This document shows positions 1 to 7,245 of a stretch of 11,047 nt of DNA, one piece after another. The stretch is from Euperipatoides rowelli. Taxonomy: Eukaryota > Onychophora > Udeonychophora > Euonychophora > Peripatopsidae. Where the stretch lies: NCBI GenBank assembly GCA_003024985.2, contig PXIH01S0002469.1, one strand, 5' to 3'. The notes below the pieces were generated by a model that had not been told where the DNA came from, made no database searches, and saw only the letters and a program-made list of their open reading frames with translations. Numbering within the stretch: position 1 is the stretch's first letter; each line of letters opens with the position of its first letter. The position numbers were made by a program, and so were the translations under genes.

Positions 1-292
1 TTAAAAATCGATTTTTTAAATTAATAATCGATATCGTTTTACCTCCCCTGATATTGATATTGAATCAAATAATCGATTTTTTTTGACAGCTCTACTATGA
101 AGTGTCTATTCATAATGGAAATAATATTTAGCTACCTTAAAATATAATTAAGGGAAATGCTTATTCAACTCATTAAGGACACCTAATTAGCATATTAAGA
201 AGACTTCACCAGGAGTCATAATAATAGAACTTCTAGAATACAATCTTGAGCTTCATTATGGTGAAAATGTCTACGACCTTCGAACAACGATT
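1..292. other. AT-rich DNA with clustered ATCGAT sites
   Basis: No gene is recognised here. The first 80 bases hold three ATCGAT-type sites (near 7, 28 and 70), the first inside a near-perfect A/T palindrome centred at about 10. Pyrimidine runs ending in AG (for example near 90) resemble acceptor sites, but nothing coding-like follows them. Confidence 0.5.
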
Positions 293-493
293 CTATTCTA
301 GGAGCCAAGTTTTGCATTTTGGTAAACCCCATATCTCCGTCAGGAGGCTGTTAAAGTATGGTTTACCACTAGGTAAATGATATGTTTCAATCAGTGCAAG
401 ATATGCACCATCATCTAAGACCGCTTGGTCCGTCAAGCTGCTCCAGAATTGGAAGAACCTGCAGGCTAGCAAAGACCGTCTATAGTAATCCAT
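293..493 (-). other. coding-like open stretch, unrecognised
   Basis: This is a 66-codon minus-strand frame from ATG to stop. Its composition is more balanced than the surrounding AT-rich DNA: it has several Trp, Asp, Glu and Pro residues rather than the Lys/Asn/Ile/Phe typical of noise here. Motifs readable in it include WSSLTDQAVLDDGAYL around residues 17-32 and TEIWGLPKCKTWLLE at the end. I do not recognise the family. It could be a decayed transposon coding fragment, a host exon (the preceding CTGCAG just upstream of the ...FFQFW segment is a weak acceptor), or chance. A plus-strand frame at 382-576 overlaps it and is probably its antisense shadow. No function is assigned. Confidence 0.2.
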
Positions 494-933
494 GGGCAGA
501 AATATTATTATACAAGATGCATCTAGACACCTCTCTAGAGAGTAAGTACATACTCATCCTTGTGTATAGGCTTTGAACCATTAGCACCAACACAGGATAT
601 TTCTGCATAGCATCAGTTGATTTAGAAATAATTCAGTTAATATAATTCATTGAGAACTTTAGCTAACACGTTTTCAGAAATTACAGATAATCTTTATACA
701 ACTTTCTACATTCTTAAATACTAATTATAAGCTATGAACATTTATATTTGGTACATTTATTTGTATTGTTTATGATATATTGTTTCTCATTATTAAATAT
801 TATGTTTTTAGATTTTTTAGCTTCCGGAGTGTATTTATGTTTTAATCAGCTTCATCTCTCACACAACTAACTGCTCATAGGGCAGAGTATATGGCAGGGT
901 TAGTCACTTTAGCTCTCACACCACTCAAACTCA
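494..933. other. unrecognised AT-rich DNA
   Basis: I see no gene, RNA or mobile-element terminus in this stretch. Two similar CTCTCACAC motifs lie near 856 and 913, on either side of a slightly GC-richer segment. Confidence 0.4.
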
Positions 934-946
934 CCCCCCCCCCCCC
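934..946 (+). repeat. C13 homopolymer
   Basis: Thirteen consecutive C residues in otherwise AT-rich DNA, followed by TTTCC. A second run of 12 C occurs at 7951-7962 on the same strand. Run lengths of this kind are prone to slippage and sequencing error. Confidence 0.95.
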
Positions 947-1358
947 TTTCCGTATCTCTGCATCAAGATTAAGATAATTCAAATTTCTTGTTTAGCATTT
1001 CTACGAAGTTTATCAAGAAAAAAAGAATGAGTGCAAATGTAAATGAATTCATCCATTATATTTCATATGGCTGAGAGGAAGACAGTTTCACAATCTGTAT
1101 GATGGATTGACAATATATCCGGAATAATTTTTTTAATACTATCAAAAGTCAAACACATCTTTTGATGACTGATGCTATTACACATCATGTGATACTTTCA
1201 CTGAAACTATTTGTTTAAAATAAAAGTGACGTTAATTCTATGCTAAGTGCTCTAAGTTTTAAAACATGCTGTATATTTTTTCTTCTACATTTTCTTATGC
1301 TGTTAAAAGCAAAAATGGCAAATTTTATTCATGTGTGGTGCCTTCTATTAAAAACTAT
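947..1358. other. unrecognised AT-rich DNA left of the foldback repeat
   Basis: No open frame, RNA gene or transposon end is recognised. The foldback repeat begins near the end of this stretch, and its outer left boundary is not sharp. Confidence 0.4.
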
Positions 1359-1567
1359 GTGTTTATGAGGATCTGAGATTTGTTTCTCGCAAACTAGCTT
1401 TTTTTAGAATGTCAGTTTCTCTCCTTATAGAGGATTTTAGGCCCTTTCAAAATGTGCATCATTACGAGGATCTGATTTTTTTTTTGTTGACTAGCTATAT
1501 TTTGGCGATGTCAAAATTTTGTCTTTTGATGAAGGGTGGATTTCTGGGTGTTTCTGGGGTATCTGGA
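1359..1567 (+). repeat. left inverted arm of the foldback repeat
   Basis: The arm pairs with 2101-2310. Its best segment, 1406-1475, matches the reverse complement of 2192-2259 over 68 bases with only a 2-base indel that I can see. The match then continues through TAGCTATATTTTGGC and GATGAAGGGTGGATTTCTGG with a few substitutions. Confidence 0.85.
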
Positions 1568-1573
1568 TGAATT

Positions 1574-1720
1574 AGAATGTCAGTGTCTCTCCTTATAGAG
1601 GATTTTAGGCCCTTTCAAAATGTGCATGATAACGAGGATCTGAGTTGATTTTCTCGCAATCTAGCTATTTTTAAAATGCCAAGGATCTGAGTTTATTTCT
1701 CGTAAATTAGATATTTTTAT
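1574..1720 (+). repeat. second direct copy of left-arm unit
   Basis: Bases 1574-1643 repeat 1406-1475 in the same orientation with about three substitutions. A CTCGCAA-CTAG motif follows, and then a shorter third GGATCTGAG unit near 1682. The arm unit is therefore duplicated on the left side only. Confidence 0.8.
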
Positions 1721-1749
1721 AAATTGTATGGGTGATTCATGGTTTAGGT

Positions 1750-1789
1750 TCTTGGATGAAGGGTGGATTTGTGGGTGTTGTGCCTGCTG
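1750..1789 (+). repeat. GATGAAGGGTGGATTT motif copy
   Basis: This is a copy of the sequence at 1527-1555 in the same orientation. Its reverse complement recurs as part of each ~83-bp unit in the array that follows, so it forms the hinge of an inner, second inverted relationship. Confidence 0.7.
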
Positions 1790-1822
1790 GTGTCGAGTCT
1801 ACAAATTCAATTTGGTGTTGAT

Positions 1823-2140
1823 CTACCAAATCAATTACTAAAACAAAATGCCATAATTCATGCAGGATCCCCACAAACACACAAATCCACCCTTCATCAA
1901 AAGACCTACCTAGTCAATTACTAAAACAAAATGTCATAATTCATCCAGAATTTTCACAAATACCCACAAATCCATCCTTCCTCAAAAGACCTACCTAATC
2001 ACTAAAACAAAATGTCATAATTCATTCAGAATACCCACAAATCCACCCTTCATCAAAAGACCTACCAAATCAGTTACTAAAATAAAATGACATAATCCAA
2101 CCAGATTCCCCAGAAACCCCCAGAAATCCACCCTTCATCA
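1823..2140 (+). repeat. tandem array of ~83-bp units
   Basis: Units starting with CTACC lie at 1823, 1906, 1991 and 2062 (spacings 83, 85 and 71). Each contains ACTAAAACAAAATG, CATAATTCA, a CCCACAAA segment and ATCCACCCTTCATCAA. The last unit merges into the right inverted arm. Differences between units are mostly single substitutions and short deletions. Confidence 0.9.
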
Positions 2141-2310
2141 AGACAAAATTTTGACAATGCCAAAATATAGCTAGTCTACAAAATAAATAATTCAGATCCT
2201 CGTAATGATGCACATTTTGAAAGGGCCTAAAATCCTCTATAAGGAGAGACTGACATTCTAAAAATAGCTAGTTTGCGAGAAACCAATCTCAGATCCTCAT
2301 TATCATGCAC
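2101..2310 (-). repeat. right inverted arm of the foldback repeat
   Basis: This is the reverse complement of 1359-1567. It begins with the CCAGAAACCCCCAGAAATCC segment and ends at ATCATGCAC. Confidence 0.85.
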
Positions 2311-2510
2311 GTTTTGAACTTTTTAAAAATAGTTAGTTTGCGAGAAAATAAACTCAGATCCTCGTTATCATGCACATTTTTGAAATTTATAAAAAATAGC
2401 TACTTTGCGAGAAAAATAATTCACATGCTCGTTATCATCGACATTTTTAAATCGGTCAAAATATAGCTAGCTCACGAGAAAAAAACTCAGAAGCTCGTTA
2501 TGATGCAGAC
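2260..2510 (+). repeat. tandem array of ~66-bp units outside the right arm
   Basis: The core GCGAGAAA (or CGAGAAA) recurs at about 2275, 2340, 2407 and 2474, spaced 65-67 bases. Each unit has TAGCTAG/TAGTTAG before the core and CTCAGATCCTCGTTATCATGC-like sequence after it. Divergence increases toward the right end, as in an array decaying from its edge. Confidence 0.85.
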
Positions 2511-2558
2511 TTGTATGATTGTAAAATTAGTCCCTCTCGCATTTATAGTAAAACTCAC

Positions 2559-2701
2559 CAGGGGGTATCTAAGAACAATGGCGATATAAAGATGTAAACG
2601 ATGATTTCCGAGGCTGGTTTTGCTAAAACGAGCGTGAACCATAGACAATGAAGTATTCTCCATATGCCAAAATGAAGGTGGGTGTCTCCTCTATATATTT
2701 G
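2559..2701 (-). other. candidate protein-coding exon (143 nt)
   Basis: Read on the minus strand, a strong acceptor (about ten T residues then TTTCAG, cut at 2701/2702) opens a 143-nt segment that ends at a near-consensus donor CTG|GTGAGT (cut at 2558/2559). One frame is open throughout: 47 codons plus 2 bases, beginning QIYRGDTHLHFGIWR and ending VYIFISPLFLDTP. A second frame is open for its first 25 codons. GC content is clearly higher than in the flanks. The predicted peptide is hydrophobic in its second half, so it could be part of a membrane segment. I do not recognise the protein family, and no partner exon is certain. Matching splice signals do arise by chance, so this is a hypothesis. 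Confidence 0.3.
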
Positions 2702-3222
2702 CTGAAAAAAAAATATCAAAATTGCTTAAACCTTCTGGGCTACAAAGCCGTACCAGCCCCAAGATTAGAAGACCAAACATATTTAAAAATTATGCTATTA
2801 AATTTATGGCTAATTATCGACGGTTGTTGAGGGTAGAGAGATGAATAATTATCAAAATATATTTGAAATCTAAAATAAATATAAATATTGCATAATATCT
2901 ATAAGGGGAGTCGTGATGTTTGGGAGACAAATATAAGGGCTATGCTAGAGTGGCGATATAACTGAATAGAAATAATATTAATTAATCTAAGCATCTAGAT
3001 ACAATAATAATACAAGGATTTACTTAACTCACATGTTTATTTATATTATCAGCACAATACCGGAGTCGACCCGGTAGGTAGCAAATAATTAGTAGGTCTC
3101 AATGAGCTAGCGTCTTACAACTGGGGAGTATATGTCTTTCTCTTGGTAGTAGTGGATACTGGGTTGGTTGGATATATAGCAATCTGTAATTAATGAGCAA
3201 AGTTTTAACATTGCAAATTAGA
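2702..3222. other. unrecognised, moderately AT-rich DNA
   Basis: A plus-strand 60-codon frame (2648-2830) overlaps the left edge but looks antisense to the exon candidate. The minus-strand GC-richer patch near 2735-2765 reads GAGTAL-stop-PRRFKQF and is not clearly coding. TGTTTGGGAGACA near 2918 resembles an LTR start, but no matching second LTR or target duplication is visible. Confidence 0.35.
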
Positions 3223-3579
3223 TCATTCTATTCCATCAGTTAACTGCCTGGGAGGATAAGGTTCTAGGTGCTTTTCTAGTCCCGATAATAGCAGTCTTCT
3301 CTCTGATGTTATACTAAAGTCATTCGAGTTTGGTCTTAGAGGGAAGCTTCAGCATTCGTTGCATATTGGTCTGAGGTCCCTTTTTTTACCATTTCTGCTT
3401 ATCAATCTAGAAGAATCAATATTGCACTGTCTTTTTGCATGGTGGAACAAGCATAACTTTGTGATGGCATTGTCGGCTTTATAACTCTGTACAATAATAG
3501 GTGAAATAAACCCTTTACTTATGTACCCAGATGCAATTATGATTATTTTGTCTAAATAATTGAGTAGATGTTTTATTTA
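3223..3579 (-). pseudogene. interrupted open frame, unrecognised (117 codons, one stop)
   Basis: On the minus strand, a frame runs from after the TAA at 3577-3579 to the TGA at 3223-3225, with a single internal TGA at 3349-3351. Readable stretches include KADNAITKLCLFHHAKRQC, ISRNGKKRDLRPICNEC (just before the internal stop) and TSERRLLLSGLEKHLEPYPP (after it). Local GC is above the window average, and one stop in 117 codons is fewer than expected for this composition. I recognise no family. It may be a decayed transposon ORF, part of an LTR, or chance. Confidence 0.2.
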
Positions 3580-4026
3580 GATCTATTTATATAAATTAGA
3601 TTGTCGTAAAGTATTTTATTTATATTTATCTTAGGATATCATTTGATTATGACAGTAGCCAAGACACTGGCTATAGAATTTTCCAGAATTGAAACCAATG
3701 ACGAGATAACAATTATCTGGTAGAGATTCTTGATTTTCTAATAGGTATTTTTTACCTAAATACAAAATTATGATATATGGTAATTCTCAAGTAGTTAAAT
3801 GAATAATATTTAGATTGTGTTTTTAAATCTATTTCTATACTATGTTAAAATTCTATAATGCTGGGTTTTTTTTTATTTTATTTAAAAATTTTTTGTAATG
3901 CCCAAATATTATGTAAATAATCATATACCCAATTTGGACTATAATGATTATGAAACTGTCTATTGATGTAAATTAATCATATAGGTTATAAATGTATATT
4001 TTGTTTCTTATTTAACATTAACAGAA
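3580..4026. other. unrecognised AT-rich DNA
   Basis: No gene is seen. A perfect 6-bp stem with a 6-nt loop (TAGCCA...TGGCTA) lies at 3656-3673. A T-rich run precedes the microsatellite. Confidence 0.4.
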
Positions 4027-4109
4027 AATAATAATAATAATAATAATAATAATGATGATGATGATGATGCTGATGATGATGATGAGGATGATGATAATAA
4101 TAATAATAT
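4027..4109 (+). repeat. compound (AAT)n(GAT)n(AAT)n microsatellite
   Basis: An AAT tract changes to GAT repeats, interrupted once by GCT and once by GAG, and then returns to AAT. Total length is about 83 bases. The symmetrical order suggests GAT expansion inside an older AAT tract. Confidence 0.95.
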
Positions 4110-4861
4110 ACTGTGTATCTACATATACATACAGTGCATATAGTATAATATACTATAGTGTATAATATTAACTTCTCAATTTAAAAACTGTAAGTAGGCC
4201 AGATTTTTCAATTATTAAACTATTATTGCTAGAATGAATTTTAAGTAAATTTTGAAAGCTTTCCTTAATTAAGGGTTAAATCCGAAGACTTTTAAAGATT
4301 CTATAAGAATTGAAAGTTTTTAAAACTTTTTAAACTGATTTTGAGATCTCAAAGGACTGAAATTCAACAAAATTTAGTTGAATAGTCTACATGTACAATT
4401 ATTTCTAGGACTCTTACAACGAAACGTTTTTCCAATTGAATTTGAGTACGGGGTGAGTACGGGGTTGAGTCGTAATTCAAATCTTGTCACATGATTAAAG
4501 GATTTTTACCTGCTTGTGATGGCATTCCTTAAAAATCGATATACAGTAGATATAATGGAGTGATTGGAAAGAATAATAAATAAAAGAAGAGAAATCAATA
4601 AACTAAGAAGAGCAGGTTTTAAGGAAACTCTACGAGACAATTGTCTAAATGGATTTCAAAGTAATAGACATTAATTAGAATAAATTATGATCCTGGAATT
4701 CAAATGGATTAAAAAAAATGGTACTTAGAAATCTTATGACAATCACAGATAATTCACATTCAAACAAAGATCAACCTATACCTGATCACCAAATCTGTTT
4801 ACCCAATCAGATTATAACAAAAAATTAAGTAATATTATTTTAAGATTTAAATGTTTACTAG
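4110..4861. other. unrecognised AT-rich DNA with a small hairpin
   Basis: A perfect 8-bp stem with a 3-nt loop (TATAGTAT...ATACTATA) lies at 4139-4157. The 10-mer GAGTACGGGG is repeated at 4444-4453 and 4455-4464. No gene, RNA or transposon end is recognised in the rest. Confidence 0.4.
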
Positions 4862-5026
4862 CAAAGGAAGTCAGCCAGTGTTTACAAATGTATCTCAGAC
4901 TTTTCTGGCATAAGAGTTGTTCTGGAGTTTGCTAAACACTTGGCTAGCAAACATTGGCACTCCTTTGACTCAAAATTTATAAAAATCATCCCAAGGGCAG
5001 TGAAGGTCATGGGTATCGCAAAATAG
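4862..5026 (+). other. short open stretch with repeated GCCA-TGTTT motifs
   Basis: The plus strand is open for 54 codons between stops (after TAG at 4859-4861, ending TAG 5024-5026). It has no start codon near the beginning and sits in a GC-richer patch. It includes FAKHLASKHWHSFDSKF and IIPRAVKVMGIAK. The same DNA carries a GCCA(G/A/AG)TGTTT motif once forward (4874) and twice inverted (4934-4944, 4950-4959), plus a perfect stem GTTTGCT/AGCAAAC at 4927-4933 and 4946-4952. The palindromic motifs suggest a fragment of a small DNA transposon rather than an exon, but neither is established. Confidence 0.2.
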
Positions 5027-5038
5027 CATCAGTCGGAG

Positions 5039-5270
5039 CTGCTTTAGCAGCACTTTCAAGTAAATCAAACATCATTATGCTAGGATGAGTGGTTGAAGAG
5101 GAGTAGCAAACCTTAAAAATATACAGATATTTCCACTCTTTTATTATATAGATCTGCTTTAGCAGAACTTTCAAGTAAATCTAACATCATTGTGCTAGGA
5201 TGAGTGATAGAGGAGGAATAACAAACCTTACCAATTTATAGATATTTCTACTCTTTTTATTATAGAGATG
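5039..5270 (+). repeat. ~115-bp tandem duplication
   Basis: CTGCTTTAGCAG begins at 5039 and recurs as CTGCTTTAGCAG at 5154. The two copies share ACTTTCAAGTAAATC, AACATCATT, GTGCTAGGATGAGTG-like and CAAACCTTA segments, and TATTTC(C/T)ACTCTTTT(A)TTATA. They differ by scattered substitutions and 1-3-base indels, so the duplication is not very recent. The CTGCTTTAGCAG core is itself a near palindrome. Confidence 0.9.
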
Positions 5271-5633
5271 CTAGATAATGAATCATTAATGGCCACCATT
5301 ATCCCATACTGTATATTTCTCTCTCTTTCTAATGGTTAGGGGGAGGGTTTGGATGATATCTCTTATAAAAATTATTCTACAGGAATAATATTTGAATACA
5401 ATAATCTGCTTGATTATGGGTCTCCCCTAATGAAAATGAGAAAATTAGCCTCATGTTACCCAAACAGGGCTAATCAATATTTCCTGGCTTGAGATTATAA
5501 CACAGCATCAATAGAAAGTATCACATAATTAAAGCTTCAGAATGACTACAGTGTTGACAAAATGAGTGTCACTCCCTCCAAAACATCATCCGGGTTTTCT
5601 GAACAGCCCATCTAGAAACACACTTTCTCTAGT
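5271..5633. other. unrecognised AT-rich DNA
   Basis: No gene, RNA or element terminus is recognised in this stretch. Confidence 0.4.
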
Positions 5634-5738
5634 TTTTTTGTTTTTTTTGTAAGAAACAAAAAATAGACATTTAAATGCAAATCTTATTTTTTTTTTTTGT
5701 AAATCCATTGTTAAGTGGAATCATATTTTTTTTTTTTT
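5634..5738. repeat. cluster of T homopolymers
   Basis: Several T runs occur close together, including 12 T at 5687-5698 and 13 T at 5726-5738. The 66-codon plus-strand frame over this area is Phe-rich low-complexity translation of these runs and not a gene. Confidence 0.8.
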
Positions 5739-5988
5739 ACCTTCGCTACTGCCTCAGTCTTAATGCCCCGGAAGTTTCAAGGTGTGACAAAAAAAACAGA
5801 CACAATAAAAAACTACATATGAATTGGTATAACTTTCTTTTATTGTTTTACATGATAATAAAATATACAAGATAATAGTCTGTGCTGATGGATCAGAATT
5901 TGATTAGCTAAATGCTTATCTAGAATGAAGACACTAGGAAGTTTGCCATACAAGATATTACTATAACAATTTATCATATCATATAGAC
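5739..5988. other. unrecognised; GC-richer patch at 5740-5785
   Basis: The patch CTTCGCTACTGCCTCAGTC to AAGGTGTGAC follows a T run and differs in composition from its flanks. It could be the edge of a repeat, but no partner copy occurs in the window. Confidence 0.3.
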
Positions 5989-6202
5989 TAGCATTTCTCA
6001 ACTGTGTTCTTCTGCAAAACATTTGAGTTCCACGATCCATTTTGAAGTTTTATACTACCAAAATGAACTAATGGTAGCTTTTTTCCCAATCTGTTCCCAT
6101 GGACTTAGAACACATTTGCGTGAATCTAGAATAAACAACTTTTTAACATAGCATGGCCACATGAAGCAATATTCTATAGAACAACCCTTTAGTATAAAAA
6201 CG

Positions 6203-6403
6203 TCATTTCGAAGTTCTAATGAGTCTCCTTTGAGACAAAGAGCCGCCTAAGCTCCCACTTGCTCTACTACTGTTTGTTCCTGATCTATAACAGAAGAAGT
6301 GAGCCATATGCATAACTCTGTATTTCAGTAATCTGAAGCTTTGGGCCATCTGGCTGATACATACTGATACTGCATTCATCCACCATCTGTATGCTGTTGA
6401 CAT
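6203..6403 (-). other. GC-richer coding-like stretch, unrecognised
   Basis: On the minus strand a 66-codon ATG-to-stop frame ends SGTNSSRASGSLGG then SLSQRRLIRTSK. A second minus-strand frame is also open across the first 42 codons and reads MVDECSISMYQPDGPKLQ. The switch between the two lies near CTTCTTCTGTTATAG, which also resembles an acceptor site at about 6288. Base composition is clearly richer in GC than the flanks. This could be a decayed coding segment with a frameshift, a 3' exon, or the inside of a transposon. I recognise no family. Confidence 0.25.
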
Positions 6404-6897
6404 TCACAATACAAATATGAATCTTTTTGTAGTAACAGGTATTTTATCTTTCCAAACTTGGCTCTCTAAACTATTGCAATTAATTTGTTTAGTCCTTATT
6501 GTCTATGAACTGTAAACAACTTCATATTCTCCTAAATGAGGCCTCACCTAAGTCCTATTCTTCCTTTTCAGCTGGGACAGAAAAATATATATAATAATGG
6601 TGGAGATTATTATCTTTTATTAGTTTATTTTATTTAATAGCTCCCATGCACACCATCACAGATATATGTGGTGCTGTCAACCGTTCAATAGTATATAAGA
6701 GTTGAATATCGTAGTCATACATATAAAGGGTTATTTAACCTCATTGAAAACTGTATTGACGAAGACAGATTGAATAGTGAGGATCCTTTGGTGATTTATA
6801 AAAGTTTGTTGAAATAATAAAATTACTATTAAATTAAATACTAACAAATTATGCATCTAATAAATAGTAAGAATATCAAATTGCCAATTTAAGATAA
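6404..6897. other. unrecognised AT-rich DNA left of the Helitron
   Basis: No gene, RNA or element end is recognised. The last base, A6897, is the expected 5' flanking nucleotide of the Helitron insertion. Confidence 0.4.
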
Positions 6898-7032
6898 TCT
6901 AACTATAATAAAAGGCTATTTTGGTCAGTTTGGTCATGATGTCTGGCACGCTGCTCGGCCATCTTTGGCAAGCCGATAGCGCACTAAGATGTTTTAGTGT
7001 TATTTTCTGTCCATAGATGTCACTGTATCCAT

Positions 7033-7241
7033 TATTTTTGATGGGATTTTAATTTTTTGACGGGCTTTTAAGTATAGCAAGCTAACAAGGAAGAAATCAA
7101 TGTCCGTCATATTTGACGGGCTTTTAAGTATAGCAAGATAAGAAGGAAAAAAATTAATGTCTGTCATTTTTGATGGGCTTTTAAGTATAGCAAGCTAAGA
7201 AGGAAGAAATTAATGTCCGTCATTTTTGATGGGCTTTTAAA
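7033..7241 (+). repeat. ~57-bp tandem array carrying the Helitron 3' hairpin
   Basis: The GA(C/T)GGG core recurs at 7059, 7115, 7172 and 7229 (spacings 56, 57, 57), with a degraded earlier copy at 7040. Each full unit reads from GGGCTTTTAAGTATAGCAAG through AAGGAAGAAAT to TGTCCGTCA. Every unit junction forms an 8-bp stem with a 4-nt loop (7102-7121, 7159-7178, 7215-7234). Base changes in the stems keep pairing through G-T wobble. Confidence 0.9.
7215..7234 (+). other. Helitron 3' terminal hairpin
   Basis: GTCCGTCA and TGATGGGC pair over 8 positions (two G-T wobbles) around TTTT. It lies 7 bases upstream of CTAG. In Helitrons this hairpin is thought to signal the end of rolling-circle transfer. 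Confidence 0.75.
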
Positions 7242-7245
7242 CTAG

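Larger units (their letters stand above)
1359..2510. repeat. composite foldback repeat with internal and flanking tandem arrays
   Basis: Two inverted arms (1359-1567 and 2101-2310) face each other across about 530 bases. The spacer carries an extra degraded copy of the left arm and an array of ~83-bp units. The right arm runs on into an array of ~66-bp units reaching about 2510. No coding frame is present, so if mobile it would depend on another element. Foldback-type transposons are known to have long inverted arms made of short tandem units, which matches this architecture. I could not define terminal bases or a target-site duplication, so an ancient segmental inversion of a satellite remains possible. 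Confidence 0.7.
6898..7245 (+). mobile_element. non-autonomous Helitron (348 bp)
   Basis: Helitrons transpose by rolling-circle replication using a Rep-helicase supplied by autonomous copies; they have no terminal inverted repeats and insert between A and T. This element shows every structural hallmark: flanking A at 6897, a 5' end TCTAACTATAATAAAAGGC like animal Helitron 5' ends, an 8-bp 3' hairpin (7215-7234, TTTT loop) 7 bases before the terminal CTAG (7242-7245), and flanking T at 7246. It has no coding capacity. It contains a further hairpin CACTAA...TTAGTG (6982-6999) and a tandem array of its own 3' region. The fairly well matched repeats argue for recent array turnover. Confidence 0.8.

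Noticed and set aside
382-576. 64-codon plus-strand frame
   Set aside because: It is antisense to the more coding-like minus-strand stretch at 293-493, and its second half is outside any GC-richer patch.
2648-2830. 60-codon plus-strand frame
   Set aside because: Part of it is antisense to the exon candidate at 2559-2701, it includes the A run that is the reverse of the acceptor tract, and it resembles no family.
2918-3060. Possible solo LTR beginning TGTTTGGGAGACA
   Set aside because: No second LTR, no clear CA end and no target duplication could be found.
4265-4300. GGTTAAATCC considered as a tRNA B-box-like motif
   Set aside because: No A-box, acceptor stem or anticodon arm can be laid out around it.
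5675-5875. 66-codon plus-strand frame
   Set aside because: It is Phe-rich translation of T homopolymers.
5840-6040. 66-codon minus-strand frame
   Set aside because: It spans the proposed hAT terminus and matches no protein I know; the DNA-level resemblance to a transposon end explains the segment better.
6982-6999. CACTAA...TTAGTG stem considered as the Helitron 3' end
   Set aside because: It is not followed by CTRR; the hairpin at 7215-7234 with CTAG at 7242 fits fully.
7033-7241. Array considered as CRISPR
   Set aside because: The repeats are contiguous with no unique spacers, and they sit inside a Helitron in animal-type DNA.
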